64,000 nucleotides of DNA from Mycobacterium shimoidei (GTDB lineage: Bacteria > Actinomycetota > Actinomycetes > Mycobacteriales > Mycobacteriaceae): assembly GCA_002101905.1 (NCBI GenBank), contig LQPU01000027.1, positions 1 through 64,000 on the forward strand, in the 5' to 3' direction. Made by a program: the position numbers and the translations under genes. Positions 39,771 to 48,290 of this stretch are shown here, piece by piece. The first letter of the stretch is position 1, and each line of letters opens with the position of its first letter. The notes beneath the pieces were generated by a model that was given only the letters and a program-made list of their open reading frames with translations, was not told where the DNA came from and did no database searches.

Positions 39771-42758
39771 CTACTTGGCGGCGTCGAATTTGGTGATCGC
39801 GTCGTCGAGCCGTTGCAAAGCAGCGCCGTAAGCGGCGAAGTCGCCCTTCTTCTGGGCCTCGCGCGCGGCGTTGATCGCCGCCTGAAGTTCCTTGAGCGCG
39901 GCGGCTTTTGCCGGGGACAAGGTCGTCGCGCCGTTGGGGGCCGGCGGAGTCGCGGCGGCGGCCGGCGGCGGAGACGTCGGCGCCGCGTCCGCCGGAGCCG
40001 GCGTTCCGGCTGGCGGACTGGCGGGTGCCCCGCCATCGGTGGGCGCGATCCCGGCTGCGGTGGCGCCGGCACCGGGCCCGAAGAGTCCGGTGAGCGCGTC
40101 GCTGACGGTGGGGCCATACCCGATCTTGTCGTTGTACATCATCGCCACCCGGATCAGCCGCGGATACGATGACGCGGCGTCACTGGCACCCGGGGAGGCA
40201 TACACCGGCTCGACGTAGAGCAAACCTCCTTCAGCCACCGGCAAGGTGAGCAGATTGCCCCAACGAATACGGTTCTGGTTGTCGCGACCGATGACACCGA
40301 GGTCCTGCGACACCGCGGTGTCGGTGGTTATCGCATTGTTGGCCAATTTGGGTCCGTTGACCTGGCCGGGAATAGTCAGCACGGTGATCTTGCCGTACGT
40401 CGCCGGATCAGAGCTGGCGCTGATGTAGGCGGCCAGGTAATCGCGCTTGAACCGGTTCATCGCGCTGGTCAGCTGGAAGGACGGCGAACTATCGTCCGTA
40501 ACAAGGTTTTTCGCGACGATGTAGTACGGAGGCTGGTAGCTGCTGGCGGTCGGATTCGGATCCAGCGGCACGTCCCAGAAATCCGACGTGGAGAAGAACG
40601 TCACGGGGTCGTTGACGTGGTATTTGGCGAGCAGCATCCGCTGCACCTTGAACAGATCCTCGGGATAACGCAGATGCTCGGCGAGCTCGTGGCTGATGTC
40701 GCTCTTGGGCTTCACGGTGCCCGGAAACACCTTCATCCACGCTTTGAGCACCGGGTCCTGCTCGTCCTGCTGATAGAGCGTCACGGTTCCGTCGTACGCA
40801 TCGACGGTGGCCTTCACCGAGTTGCGGATATAAGAGACCTGCTTGTCCGGCGCCAACCGGTTGAACGCAACTTCGTTGGAGTCGGCGGTGGCCGACGACA
40901 ATGACGTCAGCTCCGAATACGGATAATTGTCCAGCGTGGTGTAGGCATCGATGATCCACACCAGGCGCTTGTTGACGACGGCCGGGTACACCGAGCTGTC
41001 GGTGGTCAACCACGGCGCCACCGCTTCGACCCGCTGCGACGGGTCGCGGTTGAAAAGAATCTTGCTGTTCGAGCCGATAACGTTGGAGAACAAGAAGTTT
41101 CGTTCAGCGAACTTAGCGGCGAACACGCTTCGCGAAAGCCAGCTGCCGATCGGGACCCCGCCGGCGCCGGTATAGGTGTAGTTTTTGGTTTCGGTGCTGG
41201 TCTCGTAGTCGTATTCGCGGTCGGGGCCGTTCTTTCCGACGATCGCATAGTCGGCAGGAGTGTTGGAGATGACCGGGCCGAAGTACACCCGCGGCTGGTC
41301 CAGCTGGGCCGGACCGTTAGACACCACCCTGCCGTTGGCGCCGACGACATTGACCAGGAATTCCGGATAGCCACCGTTTTGGTTGGGGTCGTTGGCGATA
41401 CCGCGCACGGTGTTGGCCGGTGAGGCCACAAACCCGTTGCCGTGGGTGTAGACGGTGTGCCGGTTGATCCAATCGCGCTGGTTGTCGATCAGACGGTCGG
41501 GGTTGAGTTCTCGCGCGGCGACGACGTAGTCGCGCAGGTTGCCGTCGCGGTCGAGGTAGCGGTCGATGGATAGCTGATCGGGGAAGAAGTAGAAGTTCTT
41601 GCCCTGCTGGAACTGGGTGAAGGCCGGGCTGACGATCGTGGGGTCGAGCAGCCGGATGTTCGACGTGGTGGCGCGGTCGGCGGCGACCTGCTCGGCGGTT
41701 GCCCGCGAGTCGCCGCTGTAGTTGCGGTAGGTCACCACGTCATCGGTCAGCCCGTAGGCTTGTCTCGTGGCGGTGATACTGCGACTGATGTATTCGCTTT
41801 CCTTCTGCGCCGCATTGGGTTTGACGCTGATCTGCTCGACGATCAACGGCCAGGCGGCCCCCACAATCAGCGACGACAGCAGCAGCAACACCAGGCCGAT
41901 CGCGGGGATCCGCAAGTCCCGCAGCACAATCGCCGAGAAAACCGCGGCGGCGCAAATCAACGCAATTGCCAGCAGGATCAGCTTAGCCGGCAGCACTGCG
42001 TTGATATCGGTATAGCCGGCGCCGGTGAATGGCTTACCGGCTCGAGTGTGCGAGAGCAACTCGTAGCGATCCAGCCAGTAGGCCACCGCCTTGAGCAGCA
42101 CCAGCGCACCCGCCAGGCTGATCAACTGGATTCGCGCCGAACGGCTCAGCGCACCGGTACGACCTGACAGCCGAATTCCGCCGAAGATGTAGTGCGCCAA
42201 CAGATTTCCGACGAATGCCAGGAACAACGCCACAAATAGGTAGCCGACCACCAGCCGGTAGAACGGCAGCTCGAAGGCGTAGAAGCCGAGGTCTTTGCCG
42301 AATTGCGGGTCGCGGACGCTGAACTGACCGCCATGCAGGAACAACTGGACCCGCACCCAGTAGGTTTGCGCGATGATTCCGGCCAGCAGGCCGAGCGCGG
42401 CCGGAATTCCAATGCCCACCAGGCGCAACCTCGACATCACCATGGTGCGATAGCGCGCCACCGGATCGTTGCCGTTGCTGGGCACGAATACCGGCCGGGT
42501 GCGGTAGGCCAACGCCAACCCGCCGAACACGATCCCGCCGACCAGCAGACCCCCGATCAAAAGCACCACCAGGCGGGTGAACAGCACGGTGGTGAACACC
42601 GACCGGTAGCCGAGTTCGCCGAACCACAGCCAGTCGACGTAGGCGTCGATCAGCCGGGGGCCGACCAGCAGCAGCACGATCACGGCCAGGGCGATCGCAA
42701 TCAGCGTCCGGCTGCGCCGGGTAAGTTTCGGCATTCTGGCGGTGGGCCGCATCCCCAC
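39771..42758 (-). CDS. UPF0182 family large membrane protein (Rv3193c-like)
   Basis: 995 residues. Seven membrane helices in the first 330 residues are followed by a large extracytoplasmic domain (about 340-880) and a Pro/Ala-rich linker, then a final helical tail ([12 protein letters not shown]). The family is conserved throughout actinobacteria but its function is unproven. The N-terminus ([17 protein letters not shown]) matches my memory of the M. tuberculosis protein, which supports the GTG at 42758; ATGs at 42752 and 42734 are alternatives. Confidence 0.92.
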   Translation of the reverse strand: MGMRPTARMPKLTRRSRTLIAIALAVIVLLLVGPRLIDAYVDWLWFGELGYRSVFTTVLFTRLVVLLIGGLLVGGIVFGGLALAYRTRPVFVPSNGNDPVARYRTMVMSRLRLVGIGIPAALGLLAGIIAQTYWVRVQLFLHGGQFSVRDPQFGKDLGFYAFELPFYRLVVGYLFVALFLAFVGNLLAHYIFGGIRLSGRTGALSRSARIQLISLAGALVLLKAVAYWLDRYELLSHTRAGKPFTGAGYTDINAVLPAKLILLAIALICAAAVFSAIVLRDLRIPAIGLVLLLLSSLIVGAAWPLIVEQISVKPNAAQKESEYISRSITATRQAYGLTDDVVTYRNYSGDSRATAEQVAADRATTSNIRLLDPTIVSPAFTQFQQGKNFYFFPDQLSIDRYLDRDGNLRDYVVAARELNPDRLIDNQRDWINRHTVYTHGNGFVASPANTVRGIANDPNQNGGYPEFLVNVVGANGRVVSNGPAQLDQPRVYFGPVISNTPADYAIVGKNGPDREYDYETSTETKNYTYTGAGGVPIGSWLSRSVFAAKFAERNFLFSNVIGSNSKILFNRDPSQRVEAVAPWLTTDSSVYPAVVNKRLVWIIDAYTTLDNYPYSELTSLSSATADSNEVAFNRLAPDKQVSYIRNSVKATVDAYDGTVTLYQQDEQDPVLKAWMKVFPGTVKPKSDISHELAEHLRYPEDLFKVQRMLLAKYHVNDPVTFFSTSDFWDVPLDPNPTASSYQPPYYIVAKNLVTDDSSPSFQLTSAMNRFKRDYLAAYISASSDPATYGKITVLTIPGQVNGPKLANNAITTDTAVSQDLGVIGRDNQNRIRWGNLLTLPVAEGGLLYVEPVYASPGASDAASSYPRLIRVAMMYNDKIGYGPTVSDALTGLFGPGAGATAAGIAPTDGGAPASPPAGTPAPADAAPTSPPPAAAATPPAPNGATTLSPAKAAALKELQAAINAAREAQKKGDFAAYGAALQRLDDAITKFDAAK

Positions 42759-42835
42759 TAGTTACGCTCCCTGGACGTCGTCAACTGTGTCGATGTCATA
42801 ACTGTACGCACCTCGGCTGATTGCCCGGCTTCTCC

Positions 42836-43858
42836 TCAGCAGCTCGGCGGCTCGCCGCCCGAAGCGACGGTGTGCAGCGCATCTACCGCCTGCCCCAGCG
42901 TTTCGACCTTCACGAGCTGCAACCCGGCCAGCTTGTCTGAATTGGCCTCGTAACAGTTCTTGGCCGGCACCAAAAACACCGTCGCGCCAGCCGCCCGGGC
43001 GGCGATCATCTTGTGGACGACGCCCCCGATGGGGCCGACTTTGCCCTCGGCGGTGATGGTGCCCGTACCGGCGACGAACTTTTCGCCGGTCAGATCGCCG
43101 GTGGTGAGCTTGTCGATGACCGCCAAGCTGAACATCAGTCCGGCCGAAGGTCCGCCCACATTGGCGAGGTTGAAATCGATGGCGAACGGCGCCCACGGCG
43201 CATCGAGGACCCCGACGCCGAGGAACCCGTAATCGCGGTCGGGGTTAGAGCCCAGGGTGATCCGCGCGACTCCGGGCGGCGCGTTCTTACGACGGAAGTC
43301 GACCGTGACCGATTGGCCGGGCTTGGTTTTTTTCAACAGCGAGGTGAACTGCTCCACATTGGCCACCCGGGTGCCGTTGACCGCGTCGAGAGCATCCCCG
43401 ACCTCCAGCTGACCCTTCGACGGTCCAGGGTCGCTGACAGTCGCGACCGTCACCGCCGGCGGATATTTCAAATACCCCAGCGCCGCGTAGGCCGCACTGT
43501 CCTCGGACTGCTTGAAATCGGCGTTGTTGTCCTTGTCGATCTGGTCGCGCGACTTTCCGGGCGGATACACCAGGTCGCGCGGCACGAGCTGCTCCTGCCC
43601 CGATAGCCACAGCGTCAGCGCCTCCCCCAGGCTCAGGCCGTCGCGCTGAGACACCGTCGTCATGTTCAGGTGACCCGTCGTCGGGTGCGTCGGGGCGCCC
43701 TCGATTTCGACTACCTGCTTGCCGTCGACCTCGCCGAGGGTGTCGAACGTCGGGCCAGGCCCAAGAGACACAAACGGCACCGTCACCACCGCCAGCAGCA
43801 CACCGAACACCACGATCGGCACCAACGCGACGATCAGCGTCAGAATCCGCCTGTTCAC
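42836..43858 (-). CDS. PDZ-Lon-like membrane-anchored protease (Rv3194c-like)
   Basis: 340 residues. One N-terminal membrane helix (7-30), a PDZ domain (about 140-210, with QLEVGDALDAVNG), and a Lon-type peptidase domain with the Ser in GGPSAGLMFSLAV and the Lys in GPIGGVVHKMIAA, forming the Ser-Lys dyad. It faces the periplasmic side. The GTG at 43858 gives 340 residues, the length recalled for the M. tuberculosis homologue. A longer open frame upstream has no homologous sequence. Confidence 0.88.
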   Translation of the reverse strand: MNRRILTLIVALVPIVVFGVLLAVVTVPFVSLGPGPTFDTLGEVDGKQVVEIEGAPTHPTTGHLNMTTVSQRDGLSLGEALTLWLSGQEQLVPRDLVYPPGKSRDQIDKDNNADFKQSEDSAAYAALGYLKYPPAVTVATVSDPGPSKGQLEVGDALDAVNGTRVANVEQFTSLLKKTKPGQSVTVDFRRKNAPPGVARITLGSNPDRDYGFLGVGVLDAPWAPFAIDFNLANVGGPSAGLMFSLAVIDKLTTGDLTGEKFVAGTGTITAEGKVGPIGGVVHKMIAARAAGATVFLVPAKNCYEANSDKLAGLQLVKVETLGQAVDALHTVASGGEPPSC

Positions 43859-43954
43859 GTCGCTAACCCTAACCGGACCCAAGTCTCGGGCCGGTTCACT
43901 CAGAGCGTTACGGCAGATTACCCGCGCCGTCTCCGTGATGAGTACCGTTGAGGT
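43859..43954. promoter_or_regulatory. Divergent intergenic region
   Basis: 96 bases separating the PDZ-Lon gene (-) from the DUF2342 gene (+). No clear operator. Confidence 0.3.
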
Positions 43955-45301
43955 ATGGCTGACCTGCCGTTCGGGTTCTCCGCCGGAGACGACCCTGACC
44001 GCGAAAAACGCGGTGACGACGACCCGGCCCCCTTTGGCGCGTCCGGGTTCGGCGGCGATTTCGACATGGCCGACCTGGGTCAGATCTTCACCCGGCTCGG
44101 ACAGATGTTCAGCGGCGCCGGCACGGTGATGGCGTCCGGCCAGCAATCTGGTCCGGTCAACTACGAACTGGCGCGACAGCTTGCCTCCAGCTCGATCGGC
44201 TTCGTGGCGCCGATCCCCGAGGCCACCCGCACGGCCATCGCGGATGCCGTGCACCTGGCCGAGACCTGGCTGGACGGAGCGACCGCGCTGCCCGCGGGCA
44301 CCACCAAAGCCGTCGCCTGGACCCCCAACGACTGGGTCGAGAACACGCTGGAAACCTGGAAGCGGTTGTGCGACCCGATGGCTCAGCAGATCGCCACGGT
44401 GTGGGCGTCAGCGCTGCCCGAGGAAGCCAAAAACATGGCCGGTCCGCTGCTGCAAGTGATGTCGCAGATGGGCGGCATGGCGTTCGGCTCACAGCTGGGC
44501 CAGGCGCTGGCTCGGTTGGCCCGCGAGGTGCTGACATCCACCGATATCGGTCTGCCATTGGGGCCCAAGGGAATCGCCGCGCTGCTGCCCGAAGCCGTGG
44601 AATCTTTCGCCAAGGGCCTCGAGCAACCCCGCAGCGAGATCCTCACTTTCCTGGCGGCCCGCGAGGCCGCCCACCACCGGTTGTTCAGTCACGTCCCGTG
44701 GCTGGCCAGTCAGCTGCTTGGCGCCGTGGAGGCCTACGCCAAGGGCATGAAGATCGATATGGTCGGAATCGAAGAATTGGCAAGGGATTTCAACCCCGCG
44801 TCGCTGACCGACCCGTCGGCCGTCGAAGAGCTGTTGAACCAGGGGGTGTTCGAGCCCAAGGCGACACCCGAGCAGACCCAGGCCCTCGAGCGGCTCGAGA
44901 CGTTGCTGGCGTTGATCGAGGGCTGGGTGGAAACCGTGGTGACCGCGGCGCTGGGTGACCGCATCCCGGGCACCGCCGCGCTCGCCGAGACATTGCGCCG
45001 GCGTCGCGCCACCGGTGGGCCCGCCGAGCAGACGTTCGCCACGCTGGTCGGTTTGGAGCTGCGGCCACGCAAACTGCGGGAGGCCGCCGCGCTGTGGCAG
45101 CGCCTGACGCAGGCCGCAGGGGTCGACGCGCGCGACGCGGTGTGGCAGCACCCCGATCTGCTTCCCGAGGCTGAGGATCTCGACGAGCCCGCCGGCTTCA
45201 TCGACCGGGTGATCGGTGGCGACACCAGCGGCATCGACGAGGTGATCGCCCAACTCGAACGCGACGCCGATCCGGGCCCCGACGGCCCTGTGGATAACTG
45301 A
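43955..45301 (+). CDS. DUF2342 zinc-metallopeptidase-like protein (Rv3195-like)
   Basis: 448 residues. A Gly/Asp-rich N-terminus (1-40) is followed by an all-helical core typical of DUF2342, a family fold-related to zinc-dependent metalloproteases. The segment FLAAREAAHHRLFSHVPWL resembles a zinc helix with HxxxE-like spacing replaced (AAHH), so activity is not certain. It is the first gene of a + strand group with the ThiF-like and ABC1 genes. ATG follows AGGT-rich leader. Confidence 0.82.
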   Translation: MADLPFGFSAGDDPDREKRGDDDPAPFGASGFGGDFDMADLGQIFTRLGQMFSGAGTVMASGQQSGPVNYELARQLASSSIGFVAPIPEATRTAIADAVHLAETWLDGATALPAGTTKAVAWTPNDWVENTLETWKRLCDPMAQQIATVWASALPEEAKNMAGPLLQVMSQMGGMAFGSQLGQALARLAREVLTSTDIGLPLGPKGIAALLPEAVESFAKGLEQPRSEILTFLAAREAAHHRLFSHVPWLASQLLGAVEAYAKGMKIDMVGIEELARDFNPASLTDPSAVEELLNQGVFEPKATPEQTQALERLETLLALIEGWVETVVTAALGDRIPGTAALAETLRRRRATGGPAEQTFATLVGLELRPRKLREAAALWQRLTQAAGVDARDAVWQHPDLLPEAEDLDEPAGFIDRVIGGDTSGIDEVIAQLERDADPGPDGPVDN

Positions 45302-45337
45302 GCTGAAGACCCGCGCGGCGCGTGGCACAGTCCGACT

Positions 45338-46177
45338 GTGCCGACCTCGCCGACGATGTACACGCTGGACCCGGCGCGGCCGGTGTTGGTGCGGCCCGAC
45401 GGCACGGTCCAGGTGGGCTGGGATCCACGCCGCGCCGTCCTGATCGAGCCGCCGCGCGGGATGACCGCCACCGATTTGGCCCGGATGCTGCGGTCGATGC
45501 ATTCGCCGACACCGATGGCCGCGCTGCAACGCCAAGCCGACGCAGCCGCCGTGCAAAAGCTGATCACCCGCCTCGTCGAGGCCGGAATCGTCACCCCCGG
45601 ACCCCGGCAACAGGCCGGTCGATCGGCATCGATCCGGGTGCACGGGCGTGGGCCGCTGTCGGATCTGCTCGTCGGCGCGCTGCGCTGCTCGGGGGCGCGC
45701 ATCACGCACACCGGCCACCCGCACGCCGCTGTGACAGCTGCCGGGGCCGACCTGGTGGTGTTGTCGGACTACCTGGTCGCTGATCCGCGGATGGTGCGCG
45801 AGCTGCACAACCAAGGCGTCGCGCACCTGCAGGTGCGGGTGCGCGACGGCACCGGGCTGGTGGGGCCGCTGGTCATCCCCGGAGTCACCAGCTGTTCAGG
45901 CTGCGCCGACCTGCATCGCCGCGATCGGGATGCGGCCTGGCCTGTCGTCGCCGTCCAGCTGCGCGACACCGTCGGCACGGCCGACCGTGCGACGCTTATG
46001 GCCACCACGGCGCTGGCGCTCAGCCAGGTCAACCGGGTGATCGGGGCGCTGCGCGGCGCGGACGGCGGGCCCGATCCGGGGCCGCCCTCGGCGTTGAACG
46101 CGACGTTGGAATTCAACGTGCACACCGGCTCGATCGTGGCCCGCCATTGGCCGCGGCATCCGCTGTGTTCGTGTTGA
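45338..46177 (+). CDS. ThiF/E1-like orphan (TOMM-type leader-binding homologue, Rv3196-like)
   Basis: 279 residues. Middle and C-terminal parts resemble the E1/ThiF-like proteins that bind precursor peptides in azole and related RiPP pathways: SCSGCADLHRRDRDAAW and Cys186-x2-Cys189. The protein ends with Cys277-x-Cys279, so four cysteines suit a zinc site. The ATP-binding glycine loop of adenylating enzymes is not apparent. No precursor peptide, YcaO or transporter gene was seen nearby. GTG 45338; ATG 45356 is an alternative. Part of the conserved block, so likely a housekeeping role. Confidence 0.7.
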   Translation: MPTSPTMYTLDPARPVLVRPDGTVQVGWDPRRAVLIEPPRGMTATDLARMLRSMHSPTPMAALQRQADAAAVQKLITRLVEAGIVTPGPRQQAGRSASIRVHGRGPLSDLLVGALRCSGARITHTGHPHAAVTAAGADLVVLSDYLVADPRMVRELHNQGVAHLQVRVRDGTGLVGPLVIPGVTSCSGCADLHRRDRDAAWPVVAVQLRDTVGTADRATLMATTALALSQVNRVIGALRGADGGPDPGPPSALNATLEFNVHTGSIVARHWPRHPLCSC

Positions 46178-46220
46178 CATCGTTTGTTGGCAGATCGGTG
46201 CTCGGGGATGTCGAACCGTC

Positions 46221-47564
46221 ATGGATGATGGATGTGTGGCAGACATCAAACGTGGGAGCGCCGCGCGCAACGCGAAGCTGGCCGGCCTATCGGTGGGCAT
46301 CGCGGGCCGGACCGCGCTCGGATTCGGCAAGAGGCTGGCAGGCAAGTCGCAGGACGAAGTCAACGCCCAACTGATGGAAAAGGCCGCCCATCAGCTCTTC
46401 ACCGTGCTGGGCGAGCTCAAGGGCGGCGCGATGAAGGTCGGCCAGGCGCTATCGGTGATGGAAGCCGCCATCCCGGAGGAGTTCGGCGAGCCCTACCGCG
46501 AAGCGCTGACCAAACTCCAGAAGGACGCGCCGCCGCTGCCGGCCGCCAAAGTGCACCGGGTGCTCGACCAGCAACTCGGCACCAAGTGGCGCAACCGGTT
46601 CGCCTCGTTTGATGACGCCCCGGTGGCGTCGGCCAGCATCGGCCAGGTCCATAAGGCGGTGTGGTCCGACGGTCGCGAGGTCGCCGTCAAGATCCAGTAC
46701 CCGGGCGCCGACGAAGCGTTACGCGCCGACTTGAAGACCATGCGGCGCATGGTCGGTGTCGTCAAGCAGCTCGCACCCGGCGTGGATGTCCAGGGCATTG
46801 TCGACGAGCTGATCGAACGCACCGAGATGGAGCTCGACTACCGTCTGGAGGCCGACAACCAGCGCAAGTTCGCCAAAGCCTACGAAGGCCACCCGCACTT
46901 CCTGGTGCCGCATATCGTGGCCAGCGCCCCCAAGGTCGTCATTCAGGAGTGGATCGACGGTGTGGCGATGTCGGAGATCATCCGCAACGGCACCCGCGAA
47001 CAACGCGACCTGATGGGCACCCGGCTCGCGGAATTCCTCTTCGACGCGCCACGCCGGATCGAGTTGATTCACGGTGACGCTCACCCCGGCAACTTCATGC
47101 TGCTACCCGACGGACGGATGGGTGTCATCGACTTCGGCGCGGTGGCGCCACTGCCCGGCGGGTTCCCGACCGAATTGGGGATGATCATCCGGCTGGCCCG
47201 CGACAAGAAATACGACCTGGTCCTGCCGACGATGGAGAAGGCCGGTTTCATCCAGAAGGGCCAGCAGGTGTCGGTGCGCGACATCGACGACATGCTGCGT
47301 CAGTACGTCGAACCCGTCCAGGTCGAGGTCTTCCACTACACCCGTAAGTGGTTGCAGCGCATGACGAACCGCCAGATTGACCGCGGGGTCGCACAGATCC
47401 GCACCGCACGGCAAATGGATCTGCCGCCCAAGCTGGCAATCCCGATGCGAGTGCTCGCCTCGGCGATGGCGATCATGTGCCAGCTGGACGCCCATGTGCC
47501 GACCCAGGCGCTGTCGGAGCAGCTGGTCCCCGGCTTCGCCGAACCCGACGCCGCGGTGGTCTAG
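46221..47564 (+). CDS. ABC1/UbiB-family atypical kinase (Rv3197-like)
   Basis: 447 residues of the ABC1 (ADCK/UbiB) kinase-like family. The KxGQ motif is KVGQALSVM, the Ala-rich loop of the family is ASASIGQVHKA, and the lysine VAVKIQYPG, catalytic loop LIHGDAHPGNFML and DFG VIDFGAV are all intact. UbiB relatives support isoprenoid quinone handling, and this locus has been tied to the adjoining whiB7 antibiotic-response region. ATG at 46221; a GTG at 46236 (ADIKRG) also fits. Confidence 0.9.
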   Translation: MDDGCVADIKRGSAARNAKLAGLSVGIAGRTALGFGKRLAGKSQDEVNAQLMEKAAHQLFTVLGELKGGAMKVGQALSVMEAAIPEEFGEPYREALTKLQKDAPPLPAAKVHRVLDQQLGTKWRNRFASFDDAPVASASIGQVHKAVWSDGREVAVKIQYPGADEALRADLKTMRRMVGVVKQLAPGVDVQGIVDELIERTEMELDYRLEADNQRKFAKAYEGHPHFLVPHIVASAPKVVIQEWIDGVAMSEIIRNGTREQRDLMGTRLAEFLFDAPRRIELIHGDAHPGNFMLLPDGRMGVIDFGAVAPLPGGFPTELGMIIRLARDKKYDLVLPTMEKAGFIQKGQQVSVRDIDDMLRQYVEPVQVEVFHYTRKWLQRMTNRQIDRGVAQIRTARQMDLPPKLAIPMRVLASAMAIMCQLDAHVPTQALSEQLVPGFAEPDAAVV

Positions 47565-47641
47565 CGACTTTTTACGTCGCCAAAGTGCAACTACCGACGC
47601 TGTTACTCGAGAAACGTGTCGGTAGTTGCACTTTCGCGGTT
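47564..47641. repeat. Palindromic repeat element, copy 1 (convergent terminator)
   Basis: A 17-bp perfect stem (47582-47598 with 47618-47634) around a 19-nt loop containing CTCGAG, preceded by a small 5-bp hairpin (47564-47568/47576-47580). It lies between the converging ABC1 kinase and whiB7 genes and should act as a bidirectional terminator. A second copy with the same right arm and loop is at 62600-62662. Confidence 0.85.
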
Positions 47642-47650
47642 CAGGCAGAC

Positions 47651-47920
47651 TCAGGCAGCGACCGGCTCCTTGCGCGGCCTGCCCCGCGGACGCTTGCGGT
47701 CGACGACGCAGCCGCGGTCAAAGATCTCGCCGCCCCACACCCCCCATGGTTCGGCCCGTTGCAACGCGGCGGCCAGACACTGACTGCGGATCGGACAGTC
47801 GGCGCACAACAGCTTAGCGCGCTCCAGGTCAGCGGGACTGTCGGCGAACCACAAGTCGGGATCGCCGACATGACACGGCAGCGTCGGCAGCTTTCGGTCG
47901 CGGACTGTGCGGATCGACAT
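47651..47920 (-). CDS. whiB7: WhiB7 redox-responsive transcriptional activator
   Basis: 89 residues. Four cysteines (16, 39, 42, 48) bind the [4Fe-4S] cluster. The WhiB turn reads EPWGVWGGE (57-65), and the C-terminal AT-hook RGRPRK (79-84) binds AT-rich DNA beside -35 boxes. WhiB7 turns on intrinsic antibiotic resistance genes and itself. A 37-codon uORF and attenuator precede it, so its level is set by ribosome stalling. ATG 47920. Confidence 0.95.
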   Translation of the reverse strand: MSIRTVRDRKLPTLPCHVGDPDLWFADSPADLERAKLLCADCPIRSQCLAAALQRAEPWGVWGGEIFDRGCVVDRKRPRGRPRKEPVAA

Positions 47921-47990
47921 GTCCTGTCACCTGCTTCCTGGTCGGGTGGTGGTCTTCTCGAGATCCGGACCAGGTGGCGGGCTGACGACC

Positions 47991-48028
47991 TAAAAAACTG
48001 GCCACGGATCTGATTCGAGTCCGTGGCC
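47991..48028 (-). terminator. whiB7 attenuator (intrinsic terminator)
   Basis: On the - strand, a 9-bp stem GGCCACGGA/TCCGTGGCC (48020-48028 with 48000-48008), an 11-nt loop and a TTTTTTA run. It lies between the uORF and whiB7 and would stop most transcription. Its 5' arm can pair with an earlier sequence in the uORF (antiterminator). Confidence 0.85.
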
Positions 48029-48044
48029 GTCGGGTTCCTGGCAG

Positions 48045-48158
48045 TTAGGTGGAGCCCCGATCCACGGACGCGGCGGCAGCGGCGGCGTGATGCCGCGGCG
48101 CAGCCGATACGGCCGCCGCGACGGCGTGCGCAGCACGGTGGAAGCCAATGGTGATCAT
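48045..48158 (-). CDS. whiB7 upstream regulatory ORF
   Basis: A 37-codon open frame (ATG 48158, TAA 48047-48045) with a strong GAGAGGAGG about 7 bases upstream. The peptide is alanine- and histidine-rich (ITIGFHRAAHA at the start). It sits between the whiB7 promoter and attenuator. RNA GUCCGUGG (48062-48069) within it pairs with CCACGGAC of the attenuator 5' arm (48019-48026): an antiterminator. A stalled ribosome should leave it free and permit whiB7 transcription. Confidence 0.85.
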   Translation of the reverse strand: MITIGFHRAAHAVAAAVSAAPRHHAAAAAASVDRGST

Positions 48159-48216
48159 CGTGACTTCCTCCTCTCGTGCTTTGATGCTGCGGGCGTGTCA
48201 GAAACTGCGGCTTGAA

Positions 48217-48255
48217 AGGTTAGATCGTAGCAGGACCGCGGGCAACCGATTTTTT
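48217..48255 (-). promoter_or_regulatory. whiB7 promoter with WhiB7-type AT-rich element
   Basis: On the - strand, -35 TTGCCC (48240-48245), 17-nt spacer, -10 TAACCT (48217-48222), and an AAAAAAT tract (48249-48255) just upstream of the -35. That layout matches the AT-hook site that WhiB7 binds for autoregulation. Confidence 0.75.
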
Positions 48256-48290
48256 GACCTGCGGTTTTTGTGGCGACCCGCCGCGCGGTT

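Noticed and set aside
39608..40117. N-terminal extension of the cupin gene into the UPF0182 gene
   Set aside because: Arg/Pro-rich shadow of the opposite frame; a strong Shine-Dalgarno (39615-39622) marks a later start.
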